DNA of 64,000 nucleotides from Peptidiphaga gingivicola (GTDB taxonomy: Bacteria; Actinomycetota; Actinomycetes; Actinomycetales; Actinomycetaceae): NCBI RefSeq assembly GCF_001652275.1, contig NZ_LVZK01000001.1, forward strand, positions 310,001 to 374,000. Reading direction: 5' to 3'. Under the pieces are notes generated by a model. It had not been told where the DNA came from and searched no databases. It saw only the letters and a program-made list of their open reading frames with translations. Numbering within the stretch: position 1 is the stretch's first letter; each line of letters opens with the position of its first letter. Shown here one piece after another: positions 34,590 to 44,023 of this stretch. A program made the translations under genes and the position numbers.

Positions 34590-34892
34590 AACTTTCCTAC
34601 CTCGGCAGATTGCCTTGAAATGACGGGACTTCTTCGCGCGCGACACTGTGTCGCCCGAAGATCCACCCGTAGGTGGAGGGATGGCCGGGCGAGCGGCTCG
34701 TAGGCTTATTACCAGAACCGGAGATACAGCGGTTAATCCGCTGGCCCACACGCTCACCTCGGTCTCAACTCGATATATGTTTAAGTGTTCCGGTTGAGAG
34801 ATACGCACTCACCGCGTAACGGGGTGGGGCCGTGTGAACGCAAGTTCACACGGCCCCACCCCGTCATTACACCTCAGTGGGTTTTGCCTGGT
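34590..34892. other. Convergent intergenic gap
   Basis: A 303-base gap between rlmC (rightward) and hspR (leftward). It holds a long perfect hairpin (34819-34864, listed separately) and a small inverted repeat CCACC-cgta-GGTGG near 34663-34676. No gene is seen. A stretch starting GGAGGGATGGCCG looks like a tRNA-Ser 5' end but does not fold. Confidence 0.55.
34819..34864. terminator. Perfect 21-base-pair hairpin after hspR
   Basis: Arms 34819-34839 and 34844-34864 pair perfectly around a GCAA loop. It sits 29 bases beyond the hspR stop and is symmetrical, so it can act for hspR and rlmC. No T-run flanks it, as is common for GC-rich actinobacterial terminators. Confidence 0.8.
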
Positions 34893-35408
34893 TCAGACAG
34901 CGTCGTCAAGCCCGGTTTCGCGCGCATCCGAAACAAACTCGGCTCCGCGCGCATTCCGCTCGGGCCTCCACACCACGATTTCCCCGCTCCGCCGGGGTTT
35001 CGCATCCGGCAGCTGAGAGCGGATGCTCTCGCGTGCGACGACGAACACGCTCCCGTCGCCGCCGACGGCGAAGACCCTGCTTTCGCGGCCCCGCTGGCCT
35101 TCCAACTCTTTCTTCTGCTCGGCCACCACTTTTTCCAGCTGGCGGATGTGTTGGCGCAGTTTCTGCTCGCGGTCACGGGCCAGCATGAGCTTCGCGATTC
35201 CGGCGAGGTTGACGCCTTCGTCTTGGGAGAGACGCTGGATTTCGAGGAGGCGGTCGACGTCGTTCAACGAATACCGCCGCCCGCCCCCTCGAGTCCGCTT
35301 GGCCTGGACGAGGCCGAGCCTGTCGTACTGGCGCACCGTTTGAGCGTGCATGCCGGCCAATTGTGCCGCCACGGACACGGTGAGAACCGCCGCATCGCGC
35401 CCAGCCAT
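34893..35408 (-). CDS. hspR: HspR, MerR-family heat-shock repressor
   Basis: 171 residues. A MerR winged helix at about 8-75 (LTVSVAAQLAGMHAQTVRQY, then GGGRRYSLNDVDRL) is typical of HspR, followed by a coiled coil at about 80-115 and a C-terminal sensory tail. HspR represses the dnaK operon and clpB by binding HAIR, with DnaK as co-repressor in Streptomyces. ATG 35408 starts two bases after the dnaJ stop, with AGGAG upstream. The coiled-coil region is followed by an unusually long tail of about 55 residues. Confidence 0.95.
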   Translation of the reverse strand: MAGRDAAVLTVSVAAQLAGMHAQTVRQYDRLGLVQAKRTRGGGRRYSLNDVDRLLEIQRLSQDEGVNLAGIAKLMLARDREQKLRQHIRQLEKVVAEQKKELEGQRGRESRVFAVGGDGSVFVVARESIRSQLPDAKPRRSGEIVVWRPERNARGAEFVSDARETGLDDAV

Positions 35409-35410
35409 CG

Positions 35411-36394
35411 TCAACTCCTAGCCAAAGTGGCGAACTCTGCGCGAGGGTCGGCGTCGCTCGTGGCGTCCGCGAACTCCTCGACGGCCCTGCGGGCGTCCTC
35501 GGAGAGCTTTTTGGGGACGACGACCTTCAAACGGGCATACATGTCCCCGCCCTTGAGACCCTTGCCGCGGACCCTCAAAAGCTTGTCGGTCGAGGAGCCT
35601 TCGGGGATTTTGACGGACACGGTCTTCCCGTCGAGCGTGGGGATCTTCACGGTTGCGCCGAGGGCTGCCTCCGAAAAGGAGATCGGCACATTGACGTACA
35701 CGTCTTTGCCTTTGAGCTCGTAGACCGGATGCTTCTCGACGTTGACGGTCACGAGGATGTCTCCGTCGGGCCCGCCGTTGACGCCGGCTCCGCCTTTGCC
35801 CGGCACACGGATCTTCTGTCCGTCCGTCACGCCCGCCGGGATCTTGGCCGTGACGGAACGCCCGCTCGCCGTAGTGATTTTCACTGCGGTCCCCGATGCG
35901 GCCTGCCGCAAGGGAATCGACACGCTGGTGACCAGATCCTCGCCCCGCGAGGCCCGGCGAGACGAACCGAAGCTGAAGCGTGATCCGCCGCCGCCCGAGC
36001 CGCCGAACATGTTGAAGATGTCTTCGAACCCGCCGGAGGAGGCGTTCGCCCCTTGCGCATGCCTGCGGAAGGAACCTCCCGAACCGCCGAACATCGAGGA
36101 AAACATGTCCTCGAATCCTGCGTCGCCTCCCCCGCCGGCGGTGAAGCGGGCACCGCCTGCGCCGAAGGCGCGGATTGCGTCGTACTGCTTGCGGTCCTCC
36201 TCGTTGGAGAGGACTTGGTAGGCCTCGCCTACCTCCTTGAACCGTTCTTCTGCAGCCGAGTCTCCCGGATTCTTGTCGGGATGGTACTTGCGGGCAAGTT
36301 TGCGGTAGGCCTTCTTGATGTCCTCTGCAGAAGCGTCTTTCGACACCCCCAGAGCCGAATAGAAATCCTTGCCGATCCAATCCTGGTTAGCCAT
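35411..36394 (-). CDS. dnaJ: DnaJ-type co-chaperone without zinc finger
   Basis: 327 residues. J-domain at about 8-75 with HPD in RKYHPDKNP, then a Gly/Phe-rich stretch and two C-terminal beta domains with [19 protein letters not shown]. The CxxCxGxG zinc repeats of classical DnaJ are absent, so it has the CbpA/type-II layout although it sits in the dnaK operon. It stimulates DnaK ATP hydrolysis and delivers clients. GGAGGTGAAGGGCG precedes the ATG. hspR follows after two bases, and grpE lies 36 bases upstream. Confidence 0.93.
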   Translation of the reverse strand: MANQDWIGKDFYSALGVSKDASAEDIKKAYRKLARKYHPDKNPGDSAAEERFKEVGEAYQVLSNEEDRKQYDAIRAFGAGGARFTAGGGGDAGFEDMFSSMFGGSGGSFRRHAQGANASSGGFEDIFNMFGGSGGGGSRFSFGSSRRASRGEDLVTSVSIPLRQAASGTAVKITTASGRSVTAKIPAGVTDGQKIRVPGKGGAGVNGGPDGDILVTVNVEKHPVYELKGKDVYVNVPISFSEAALGATVKIPTLDGKTVSVKIPEGSSTDKLLRVRGKGLKGGDMYARLKVVVPKKLSEDARRAVEEFADATSDADPRAEFATLARS

Positions 36395-36430
36395 CGCCCT
36401 TCACCTCCTTCGTTGTGTGCAACGCGATGT

Positions 36431-37111
36431 TCACTCGGGGGACACCACTGCGACGCGCGCCGGGCGCAGGACCTTCTCGCCGATCCGGTACCCGGGCTGA
36501 ATGAGTGTTTCTATCGTTTCCGCCTCCGCTTCGGCCGACGTCGAATGCATGAGCGCCTCGTGCAGGAGCGGGTCGAAAGCGTCTCCGACCTTTCCGTAGC
36601 GCTCGACCCCAAAGGAGGAGGCGAGCGTCGACTCGAACTTCTCCGCGATCGCGCCGAACGGGCCGGTCAGATCGCCGTGCTGCCGGGCGAGCTCGACGTC
36701 GTCCAGAACCGGGAGCAGCGCCTCGACGACGGAGGCGACTCCCTCCTCGCGGCGCACCGCGCCCTCCGCCTTGGAGCGGCGGACGTAGTTCTTGTACTCC
36801 TGCTCGAGGTTGTAGAGGTCGGCTCCGCGCCTGGCCACCTGGTCCTCCAGCGAGGAGATCGTCGCCATCGCCTCAGCGAGCGGATCGGTCAGATCGGCCG
36901 GATCGGTCGAGTCAGCCGAGGACGTCGGCGCCGCCGGGTCGGCCTGCGCCTCTTCCGCCGAGGAGGCTCCGTCCGGGCCTCCGTCCTCAGCGGCGGTCGC
37001 CTCCGGGCCCGTCTGTCCAACGTCGGGCCCGGCCGGGCACTCGTCTTGCGGCCCCGGGGCCGGGGCGGACTCGAACTCCGCCCCGGCCTCGTCGAACTCT
37101 TGGTTCGTCAC
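36431..37111 (-). CDS. grpE: Nucleotide exchange factor GrpE
   Basis: 226 residues starting at GTG 37111, which overlaps the dnaK stop (GTGA). The first 75 residues are acidic, Pro/Ala/Ser-rich and disordered, longer than usual. A long coiled coil then leads to the family beta domain with [13 protein letters not shown] and the terminal [13 protein letters not shown]. GrpE releases ADP from DnaK. Translational coupling to dnaK is implied by the overlap. Confidence 0.95.
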   Translation of the reverse strand: MTNQEFDEAGAEFESAPAPGPQDECPAGPDVGQTGPEATAAEDGGPDGASSAEEAQADPAAPTSSADSTDPADLTDPLAEAMATISSLEDQVARRGADLYNLEQEYKNYVRRSKAEGAVRREEGVASVVEALLPVLDDVELARQHGDLTGPFGAIAEKFESTLASSFGVERYGKVGDAFDPLLHEALMHSTSAEAEAETIETLIQPGYRIGEKVLRPARVAVVSPE

Positions 37112-38976
37112 TTCTTCTCCTCATCGTCGACGATCTCGGCGTCCACGACCTCTTCGTCACCCGCCTGGGCGCCCGCCGAGGACGCGTCGGCGGAGGCCCC
37201 GGCGTCGGCCTGCTGCGAGGCGTACATGGCCTTGCCAATCTCTTGGGACTTCTCGTTGAGCTCGGAGAGAGCCGACGAAACGGCGTCGAGGTCCTCGCCC
37301 TTGAGGGCTTCGCGGACCTTCTCGACCGCCCCGCGCACATCGCTGGCGACGTTGTCCGGGACCTTGTCGGCGTTGTCCTTGAGCAACTGCTCGATCGAGT
37401 AGACCGTTTGCTCGGCCTGGTTGCGGACCTCGGCCTCCTCGCGGCGCTTGGCGTCCTCGGCCGCATGCTCCTCGGCTTCCTTGACCATACGCTCGATCTC
37501 TTCCTTGGGAAGGGCCGAGCCGCCGGTGATCGTCATCGACTGCTCCTTGCCCGTCGCTTTGTCCCGAGCCGAGACGTGGACGATGCCGTTGGCATCGATG
37601 TCGAAGGTGACCTCGATTTGCGGAACGCCCCGGGGCGCCGGCGCGATGCCGGTCAGGTCGAAGGTTCCGAGCAGCTTGTTGTCGCGGGTGAACTCACGCT
37701 CGCCCTGGAACACCTGAATCGTCACGGACGGCTGGTTGTCCGTCGCGGTGGAGAAGGTCTCGCTGCGCTTGGTCGGGATCGCCGTGTTGCGCTCAATGAG
37801 CTTCGTCATGATTCCGCTGGTCCCGCCCAGGCTCGTCTCGATGCCGAGGGAAAGCGGGGTGACGTCAATGAGCAGCACGTCCTTGCGGTCGCCGGAGATG
37901 ACGCCCGCCTGGAGCGCGGCGCCGACGGCCACGACCTCGTCGGGATTGACGCCCTTGTTGGGCTCCTTGCCGCCGGTCAGCTCCTTGACGACGTTCGTCA
38001 CGGCCGGCATACGGGTCGATCCGCCGACCAGCACGACGTGGTCGATGTCGGAGACCTTGATTCCCGCGTCGCGCACGACGTTGTGGAACGGCTCCTTCGT
38101 GCGTTCGAGGAGGTCCTTCGTCATCTCCTCGAACTTCGCCCTGGTCAGCGTCTCATCGACGTGGATGGGGCCCGATTCCGACATCGAAATGTAGGGCAGC
38201 GAGACGTTGGTCGACGTCGTCGAGGACAGCTCCTTCTTGGCCTTCTCGGCGGCTTCCTTCAAACGCTGAAGCGCGATCTTGTCCTTGGAAAGGTCGGCGC
38301 CGGACGCTGCCTTGACCTGCTCGACGAGCCAGTTGACAATCCGCTCGTCCCAGTCGTCGCCGCCGAGCTTGTTGTCGCCGGAGGTGGCGCGCACCTGGAT
38401 GGTGGAGAATCCGTCGTCGTCCTTGCCCACCTCGAGGAGGGAGACGTCGAAGGTTCCGCCGCCGAGATCGAAGACGAGGATCAGCTCGTCCTCCTTGCCC
38501 TTTTCAAGACCGTAGGCGAGGGCCGCGGCGGTGGGCTCGTTGACGATGCGCTGAACGTTGAGCCCGGCGATCTGGCCCGCGTCCTTCGTGGCCTGGCGCT
38601 GGGCGTCATTGAAGTAAGCCGGAACGGTGATGACGGCGTCGGTCACGGGTTCGCCGAGGTATGCCTCGGCGTCCTTCTTCAGCTTCTGCAGGATGAAGGC
38701 CGAGATCTGCTGCGGCGTGTAGACGGTGCCGTCGATGTCGACCTTCCAGTCCGTGCCCATGTGGCGCTTGACGGACGAGATCGTGCGGTCGACGTTCGTG
38801 ACGGCCTGCCGCTTCGCGACCTCTCCGACGAGGACCTCGCCGTTCTTCGAAAAGCCGACGACCGAGGGGGTCGTGCGCGATCCCTCGGAGTTGGCGATGA
38901 CGGTCGGTTCCCCGCCCTCGAGGACGGAGACGCAAGAATTCGTTGTGCCGAGGTCGATGCCTAGTGCACGTGCCAT
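37108..38976 (-). CDS. dnaK: Chaperone DnaK (Hsp70)
   Basis: 622 residues, full length. Signatures: [10 protein letters not shown] at the N-terminus, [25 protein letters not shown] and the linker [14 protein letters not shown]-like sequence (here [10 protein letters not shown]); the Gly/Ala-rich tail ends in [12 protein letters not shown]. It folds proteins with DnaJ and GrpE and feeds ClpB. AAGGAG lies seven bases before the ATG. First gene of dnaK-grpE-dnaJ-hspR, led by a HAIR operator at 39096-39116. A long open frame on the opposite strand is a known artefact of dnaK codon use. Confidence 0.98.
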   Translation of the reverse strand: MARALGIDLGTTNSCVSVLEGGEPTVIANSEGSRTTPSVVGFSKNGEVLVGEVAKRQAVTNVDRTISSVKRHMGTDWKVDIDGTVYTPQQISAFILQKLKKDAEAYLGEPVTDAVITVPAYFNDAQRQATKDAGQIAGLNVQRIVNEPTAAALAYGLEKGKEDELILVFDLGGGTFDVSLLEVGKDDDGFSTIQVRATSGDNKLGGDDWDERIVNWLVEQVKAASGADLSKDKIALQRLKEAAEKAKKELSSTTSTNVSLPYISMSESGPIHVDETLTRAKFEEMTKDLLERTKEPFHNVVRDAGIKVSDIDHVVLVGGSTRMPAVTNVVKELTGGKEPNKGVNPDEVVAVGAALQAGVISGDRKDVLLIDVTPLSLGIETSLGGTSGIMTKLIERNTAIPTKRSETFSTATDNQPSVTIQVFQGEREFTRDNKLLGTFDLTGIAPAPRGVPQIEVTFDIDANGIVHVSARDKATGKEQSMTITGGSALPKEEIERMVKEAEEHAAEDAKRREEAEVRNQAEQTVYSIEQLLKDNADKVPDNVASDVRGAVEKVREALKGEDLDAVSSALSELNEKSQEIGKAMYASQQADAGASADASSAGAQAGDEEVVDAEIVDDEEKK

Positions 38977-39095
38977 GTGTTTTCTCCTTTTCTGCGAGCC
39001 TGGCGGCTCGAAACTCTATGAGCCTGTCGGCTCTAAGCCTCATGCACCCCAAGTCTGGCTCGCCGGCCGGGTTATGTCCAGTCGACTCTCCATTT

Positions 39096-39116
39096 CTTGA
39101 GTCCAATTAACTCAAC
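39096..39116 (-). promoter_or_regulatory. HAIR operator (HspR site) of the dnaK operon
   Basis: CTTGAGT, seven bases, ACTCAAC: one mismatch from the HAIR consensus, 120 bases upstream of the dnaK start. It makes the operon autoregulated, since hspR is its last gene. Confidence 0.9.
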
Positions 39117-39421
39117 TTTCACCGCGGGCGGATTATTCCCGCATTCGACGAGGAGTTTTCTTCCCGCGTCGTTTTGAAGCCCTTCGACGTGGATTCAGAG
39201 CATTTCGGACACCCCGAAGCGTCGGACATCGAGGCGTCCGGAGCCGGCCCTTCCGGCTCGCCGCGCTCGGCGTCCTGAAGGGGATAAAGGAACACCCCCA
39301 GTTCCGAGCACCGAGGGCGGGAACAAACATACTGATAGTTCGCATCAAGCGACGCTATCGTCGCACGCACAAGAACGCCCCGGCACTCCGGCCGGCCCTC
39401 AAAGAGGAGAAAAGACACATC
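39117..39421. other. Intergenic gap between dnaK and a lipoprotein gene
   Basis: A 305-base divergent gap. The dnaK promoter should overlap the HAIR site on its left edge. No open frame with a ribosome site, no repeats, no strong hairpin. Confidence 0.5.
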
Positions 39422-40409
39422 ATGCACATCGTTAAAGAAACAGACGCCGAGCAGCGCCGAAGTCGGCGCAAAAGCACGCGTGCGCCCATCGCGGCGTCGT
39501 CAATCGCTGCGCTCGGCGCATGCTCAGGCGTTTCAACCAAGAACGACCCGGAGGCCGAGCGCATCGTCAAGAGAGCCATGCAAGAGGAGAAGGACCCGAC
39601 CGAGCTTCCTTTTGGCGCGAAGGACATATCCGGCGGCGAAGACACGACTGTCGTAGCCAAAGTACAAATTAGCATCTCAGGTTTCGACGACCGTCGAAAG
39701 GCTGCATTCGACGCGGCCTGGCGGACGGATGCCGACAAGAAGCTCGGAGTTTTCACTTACAAGGCGGATAGAGGGAACGGAAGAACCTTTGACCTGAGTC
39801 TGCACGTGCAGCAGACAAACGGCGTTTACGTCGTCTATCGTCAACTTGACGGTAAGTGGGTTCGAAAGTCATGCCGGCGAAAAGAGCTTATCGACGCATT
39901 GGAAGATAAGACCATGTCACCACATACTGCAAACCTCCTGAAGAACGTAAAAGGACTGACTCACGCAAAATCAGGAAACACTCACGTCATAAAGAGAATT
40001 CTCGACGCAGACCTTTCTGAACGTAAAAGAGATTACAATATTGCGTTAAAGCGAATAAAAAGTACTCAAGATTTACAATGAAGGCAAATCGAAAAAATTA
40101 TGCCATACACGCATTCAAAGGGAACGTGATAGGGACCGTAAGTGAGGGAGCAGTCAGAGGAAAGATGGAGATAGACATCGACATAAAGGCAGACAAAACC
40201 GCCCCCGTCCGTCTGTCGCTCCCCGAAGAAGCCAAAGACGCCCCGGAGGGAGACCCTTTCGATGACTCCAAACCACAGACGAACCTTCCGACCACGAGCC
40301 CGACACGACGGACGAACCCTCCGACTACGAACCAGAGACCACAGAAGACCCCGCCGACGGCGGATCAGAACCCGCCGAAGATCCTGTCGATGGCGCGGAG
40401 GCCGCATGA
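39422..40409 (+). pseudogene. LppX/LprG-like lipoprotein gene with two frameshifts
   Basis: Three frames join into one protein of about 328 residues that parallels its intact neighbour at 40783. Frame 1 (39422 to about 40058) has a signal peptide with lipobox LGAC and the first half of the fold. Frame 2 (about 40060-40270) gives KNYAIHAFKGNVIG and KADKTAPVRLSLPEEAK, which aligns with SDYSLKELKADV and the IDVPKSAK end of the neighbour. Frame 3 (about 40272-40409) gives an acidic tail with DTTDEPSDYEPETTEDP repeats. Each shift fits loss of one A from an A-run (40057-40061 and 40268-40270). Frames 1 and 2 also overlap as ATGA, so two separate products are possible. The intact protein would be an exported lipid- or ligand-carrier-like lipoprotein. 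Confidence 0.65.
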
Positions 40410-40782
40410 GACAACGCGGAACGGGAATGGGAACAGGGCTTCCGAGATGCGACAAGCGACACATTTGAGGGAAAAGGCCGCTTCGCGCGGCCACCGTGCG
40501 CCGAGATCCGACAGTTCAGGAAGCGGCACGCGGCGGCTCGCCGACGTCGAAGAGGCCGTCTTTGCCCAGGAATTCCATACCGCCATTGGCGAAAACGACC
40601 GCGCGGCCGCCCGCGCGCCGACGCGCCTGCGCAACTCGGCTGTTCCGCGCCAAGCGGCAAATGCGCCCCAATAGAAACTTCGGCAGAAAAAGCGCTCGGG
40701 GTAGGACTCACCACGCAGGCGGTGGCGACATTCGCCCGTCTTCCGTTAGGGTCGAACAAAACCCGCACGATAAGGAGTGAAA
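40410..40782. other. Intergenic gap, no confident gene
   Basis: A 373-base gap between two lipoprotein genes in the same direction. Open frames on both strands lack ribosome sites and recognisable content. It should contain the promoter for the 40783 gene. Confidence 0.5.
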
Positions 40783-41703
40783 ATGTCCCGCAAAGCGATC
40801 GCAGTCGCAGCCGTCGCCGCCGTGTTGACGGTTTCCGCCTGCTCCAGTGAAAAGACCGCTGACATCGACGGCGCAACCCTGATGTCGAAAGTCAGTTCAA
40901 AGCTCTCTTCAAACACACAAAAAGGCGACAAGATCTTCACGAAGGACGGCGTCCTCACCGCTTCCATCGACTTCGAGGCCAAGGCGCCCTCGTCCAGTGG
41001 GATTAAAGAGGGCAAGGCGAAAGGCGACCTGGAGATGAAGGTCGATTCCGAGAAGCACGGAATCGCGATCAAGGCCAAGGGAGATTTCAAGGGCAAGGCC
41101 TTCAAGGACGTTTCCAAGGGGATGTCCGACAAGGGCTCCGGCTCGATTGAGGCTTACGGCGAGAAGACCAACGACGGCGGATACAGAGTGTACTTCAACG
41201 CAAACGACAAGCAGTGGAAGTACACCTCTGTGGGGAAGTCGGATTACCAGTCTTTCCTGAACGAGGTGCAAAAGTCCGCGAAGCAGCAGAGCGGCAACCT
41301 CAAAGGCAAGATTGACAAATTCATGAACGACGCGAAGCAATATGTCGACATTGACGTCAAAGAGAACGGAGACGATTACATCGCAACCGTCACGCCTAAG
41401 GATGTCGTTATCAACCAGCTGGTTTCCCAGGCTGGTAAAGAAGGCGTCAAGATCAATAAGAACGACGTCAAGGTCAAGCTTGTCGTGACCACCAAAAAGT
41501 CGGACTACTCCCTCAAAGAGCTGAAGGCCGACGTGGACATCAAATCCACGGACGACAAGTTCTCCCTCAAAGGCAACGCCAACATGAAGATCGAGGAGAA
41601 GGACGTTTCGATCGACGTTCCCAAGAGCGCCAAGAACGGCACGTCCGTTCCTCTTCAGGAATTGCTCGGCTCCTCATCCTCGAAGGCATTCTCACAGGAC
41701 TGA
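40783..41703 (+). CDS. LppX/LprG-like lipoprotein
   Basis: 306 residues with AAGGAG eight bases before ATG 40783. A signal peptide ends with lipobox VSAC at about residue 20. The mature part is Lys/Asp-rich and strongly beta-patterned, with repeated short strands (ASIDFEAKA, GDLEMKVDS, GIAIKAKGDF), like half-barrel LolA/LppX/LprG proteins that hold a lipid or other hydrophobic ligand. A Trp-containing central motif KQWKYTSVGK matches the WVRKSC region of the frameshifted neighbour. A GC-rich terminator hairpin follows. The ligand is unknown. Confidence 0.8.
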   Translation: MSRKAIAVAAVAAVLTVSACSSEKTADIDGATLMSKVSSKLSSNTQKGDKIFTKDGVLTASIDFEAKAPSSSGIKEGKAKGDLEMKVDSEKHGIAIKAKGDFKGKAFKDVSKGMSDKGSGSIEAYGEKTNDGGYRVYFNANDKQWKYTSVGKSDYQSFLNEVQKSAKQQSGNLKGKIDKFMNDAKQYVDIDVKENGDDYIATVTPKDVVINQLVSQAGKEGVKINKNDVKVKLVVTTKKSDYSLKELKADVDIKSTDDKFSLKGNANMKIEEKDVSIDVPKSAKNGTSVPLQELLGSSSSKAFSQD

Positions 41704-41835
41704 GGCACTCCCAACCAAAAGCGCCAGCCTTGGGGTCGGATTCTCCGGCCTCGGGAGCGTGAATCCCGGAAACCCGAGCTGTCACTATGCCCTCGAAGCC
41801 CGACCGAGGCCAGTATCACGCATGGTTTCGGTCGG

Positions 41836-41868
41836 GGGCGGGCCGGCTGCACGCAAGCCGGCCCGCCC
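41836..41868 (+). terminator. Terminator after lipoprotein gene
   Basis: A 13-base-pair perfect stem GGGCGGGCCGGCT/AGCCGGCCCGCCC with a seven-base loop, then TTCTGTCTTTG. A second inverted repeat (41799-41807 with 41828-41836) shares its left base and could be an alternative fold. Confidence 0.8.
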
Positions 41869-41977
41869 TTCTGTCTTTGCCCGGACCAAGCGCGCCGTCT
41901 CAGATTGAGGGCGATGAGAGCAGCCCGGCGCCTATACGGTAGAATGCCTTTCGGCATCCCCCACGCAGGAGCGCAGT

Positions 41978-42847
41978 ATGACCTTTCGCCACTCTCTTTC
42001 TCGAGCCCTATGCGCATCTTTGACGCTTCTCGCCTTGGCCTCATGCTCAGACGGCGGAGCTTCCCCGAGTCACGAAAGCACCGCCGACCCCAGGGACGTT
42101 CTCGACGCCGCCGTCGCGGACACAAGCCGGAGCAAAAGCGATCCTTTCGGCATTGGCAAGCACGATAAAACAATTAGCGAGACCGAGGCCGTCTCCTATG
42201 AGGCGTCAACAGAAAAGCGGGAGAGGAAGACTTCGAAGAATATCATCATACGAATCGACGCCGATTCTCGCGTCGCAGAAGCCAGAGGGACGCTCAAGGC
42301 CACTGACGCAGCGGGACGGCCCAAGGAGCGCAGCCAGGAGCGACTCAGCTACTACGACGGCTCCGCCAAAACACCGACCGCTTATTACAACGACGAGGGA
42401 TGGCACAAGACGTCTCGCACACCGGATGGGAACGCGCCTTTCGACGTCGTCCCTGTCGACATGCCGTCCTTCAAACGACTCAAGGACCTCACAATCACGG
42501 AGGTCGGTCAAACTTACGTCATCACGGGAAAGCCGCATTCGGACGACGGCGGAAACGGTTCGCACACGGCGGGCGTCGTTGATCCGTCCAAAAGCATGGT
42601 CTCGGTGACCATCGACAGGAAGACGAAGAGAATCGGCTCGATCGAAAGCCGCATCGTCGTCATGCGCGACGGCAAACGCGCCTTCGAGGCGAAAAAGTCT
42701 CTGAAATACGACTGGAGCCCAGTCGACGTCGTCGTGCCGCCGGAGGCCAAATCGGCTCCGAGCGCCACACCGACCACAACTCCGACTGCCGCCGCTACGC
42801 CCACGGGCCTCGCACCGAGCAGCAAGGCCGCGTCCGCAAACGGCTAA
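41978..42847 (+). CDS. Lipoprotein, LppX/LprG-like, with Thr/Pro-rich tail
   Basis: 289 residues; CAGGAG eight bases upstream of ATG 41978. Signal peptide with lipobox LASC near residue 23. The mature domain has the same general plan as the two preceding lipoproteins: paired beta strands, a central GWHKTSR Trp motif, then TYVITGKP and RIVVMRDGK strands. It ends in a Thr/Pro/Ala-rich tail of about 30 residues. The coding end overlaps the convergent DUF1684 gene by four bases, leaving no room for a terminator. Three similar lipoproteins in a row suggest local duplication and divergence. Confidence 0.78.
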   Translation: MTFRHSLSRALCASLTLLALASCSDGGASPSHESTADPRDVLDAAVADTSRSKSDPFGIGKHDKTISETEAVSYEASTEKRERKTSKNIIIRIDADSRVAEARGTLKATDAAGRPKERSQERLSYYDGSAKTPTAYYNDEGWHKTSRTPDGNAPFDVVPVDMPSFKRLKDLTITEVGQTYVITGKPHSDDGGNGSHTAGVVDPSKSMVSVTIDRKTKRIGSIESRIVVMRDGKRAFEAKKSLKYDWSPVDVVVPPEAKSAPSATPTTTPTAAATPTGLAPSSKAASANG

Positions 42848-43704
42848 TCGGCCGACGGCCGCCTCTCCCCCGCCCTGATCGGCGCCTGGATGCCATTGCC
42901 GACCGGCGGCATTGGGCATGTGCCAAACGGTGTGAACGCCGCAGGAAAGTTGGCCGCCCGATTGAAGTCAATTTTCACGGGGCCGGCGCCGCCCCCCTCT
43001 GGGGCATCGAAGGAGACATATCGCCAGTCCGCCGTTTCCACGCCGTTCGTCCCGTCATAGAAGACCGCCGTCAACGTGGACGAATCTCCTTGAACCACGA
43101 GCTTCGCCGAGGCTCCCGCGTAGACGAACTCAACGACGCCGACGATGTGGGCCACGCCGGGCACCGCGGGATTCGCGGTGGTGATTGGGATGTCCCGAGG
43201 CTCGTCAAAAGGCTCGAACGTCCCCTTCACGACAGCCGACGGATCGTAGCCGTACACAGGCACGCCCTTGAACCTCTGCCGCGTGGGAGCGAGGGAATCG
43301 CGGACCCGAACGGCGTATCGCCCCCCTCTTTTCGCGACCTCCGCGACCTTCGTTCCGTGCTTCAGGGAGGTTTCGGAGTCTCCGTCGTCGAGTTGGAAGA
43401 CGACCTCCCCCTCAACCGGCACACCGTTTTGTGTGACGCCGTCGGCGGCGGTGAACGCCGCATAGACCCCCTCTCCGTCGACCGCCCGCCACGTGCCGAG
43501 AAACCCCTCCACGGGCCCGGCGGCGGCGGGGATCCACGTCAGGGAGGTCAAGCTCAGCCATCCGTGTTCGGAGGCCAAGGCCTCGTTTCGCTCATTGCGC
43601 CATTGATTCCATGCTTTTTCGGCGTCCGCCGTCTTCTGCGCGTCGGCTGCTTCGTCGGCGTGCGCTGCTATTTCGGCGTCCGTTCCAACCACTTCGGGGT
43701 CCAT
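42844..43704 (-). CDS. DUF1684 protein
   Basis: 286 residues. DUF1684 marks: WRNERNEALASEHGWLSLTSL near the start, YAVRVRDSLAP, then PVYGYDP, and the C-terminal DFNRAANFPAAFTPFGTCPMPP. The family is widespread in actinobacteria and its role is unknown; a beta-rich fold is expected. I take ATG 43704 because a TACAAT -10 box sits six bases upstream (43711-43716), giving a leaderless message; an earlier ATG at 43779 has no ribosome site. Its end overlaps that of the preceding lipoprotein gene on the other strand. Confidence 0.82.
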   Translation of the reverse strand: MDPEVVGTDAEIAAHADEAADAQKTADAEKAWNQWRNERNEALASEHGWLSLTSLTWIPAAAGPVEGFLGTWRAVDGEGVYAAFTAADGVTQNGVPVEGEVVFQLDDGDSETSLKHGTKVAEVAKRGGRYAVRVRDSLAPTRQRFKGVPVYGYDPSAVVKGTFEPFDEPRDIPITTANPAVPGVAHIVGVVEFVYAGASAKLVVQGDSSTLTAVFYDGTNGVETADWRYVSFDAPEGGGAGPVKIDFNRAANFPAAFTPFGTCPMPPVGNGIQAPIRAGERRPSAD

Positions 43705-43835
43705 AAGCTGATTGTACGCACGTGGGAGGCCGTTTGGCTCGGTGGCGAGAGAAACCACATTGTGACTGGAACCATGCATTGCCGCTTTGCCCTTGCAAGA
43801 GGCGGGAGGTAAGCTAAGTAAGTCTTAGTTGACAC

Positions 43836-43908
43836 GCGCTCATAGCTCAATGGATAGAGCATCTGACTACGGATCAGAAGGTTGGGGGTTCGAGTCCCTT
43901 TGAGCGCG
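43836..43908 (+). tRNA. tRNA-Arg (anticodon ACG)
   Basis: 73 bases fold into a full cloverleaf. The acceptor stem GCGCTCA pairs perfectly with TGAGCGC, the D-stem is GCTC/GAGC, the anticodon stem TCTGA/TCAGA carries loop CTACGGA (anticodon ACG, later inosine), and the T-loop is TTCGAGT. CCA is not encoded (CCG follows). A hairpin and TTTT come just after. Confidence 0.96.
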
Positions 43909-43914
43909 CCGAGG

Positions 43915-43947
43915 CTCCGCACTGGTCGACGCGATCCCGGTGCGGAG
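43915..43947 (+). terminator. Terminator of tRNA-Arg
   Basis: An 11-base-pair stem (43915-43925 with 43937-43947, one G-U pair) followed directly by TTTT, seven bases after the tRNA. Confidence 0.85.
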
Positions 43948-44023
43948 TTTTCGCTGCCTTGAGTTTTAAGACTATTGTTGAAACTCGAACGGCCCGACAT
44001 ACGCGACATCGGCGGAGACGACG

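Noticed and set aside
34675-34760. tRNA-Ser-like 5' end (GGAGGGATGGCCG)
   Set aside because: No matching acceptor 3' strand, T-loop or anticodon arm follows.
37243-38964. 573-codon open frame opposite dnaK
   Set aside because: Antisense frames over dnaK are a familiar codon-bias artefact; no ribosome site or family match.
40078-40674. Separate 198-codon gene overlapping the lipoprotein stop by ATGA
   Set aside because: Its first 60 residues align with the C-terminal half of the neighbouring lipoprotein, so a frameshifted single gene explains it better; the rest is in the wrong frame.
43957-43995. Possible third HAIR site (CTTGAGT near 43959)
   Set aside because: The second half-site is missing at the required seven-base spacing.
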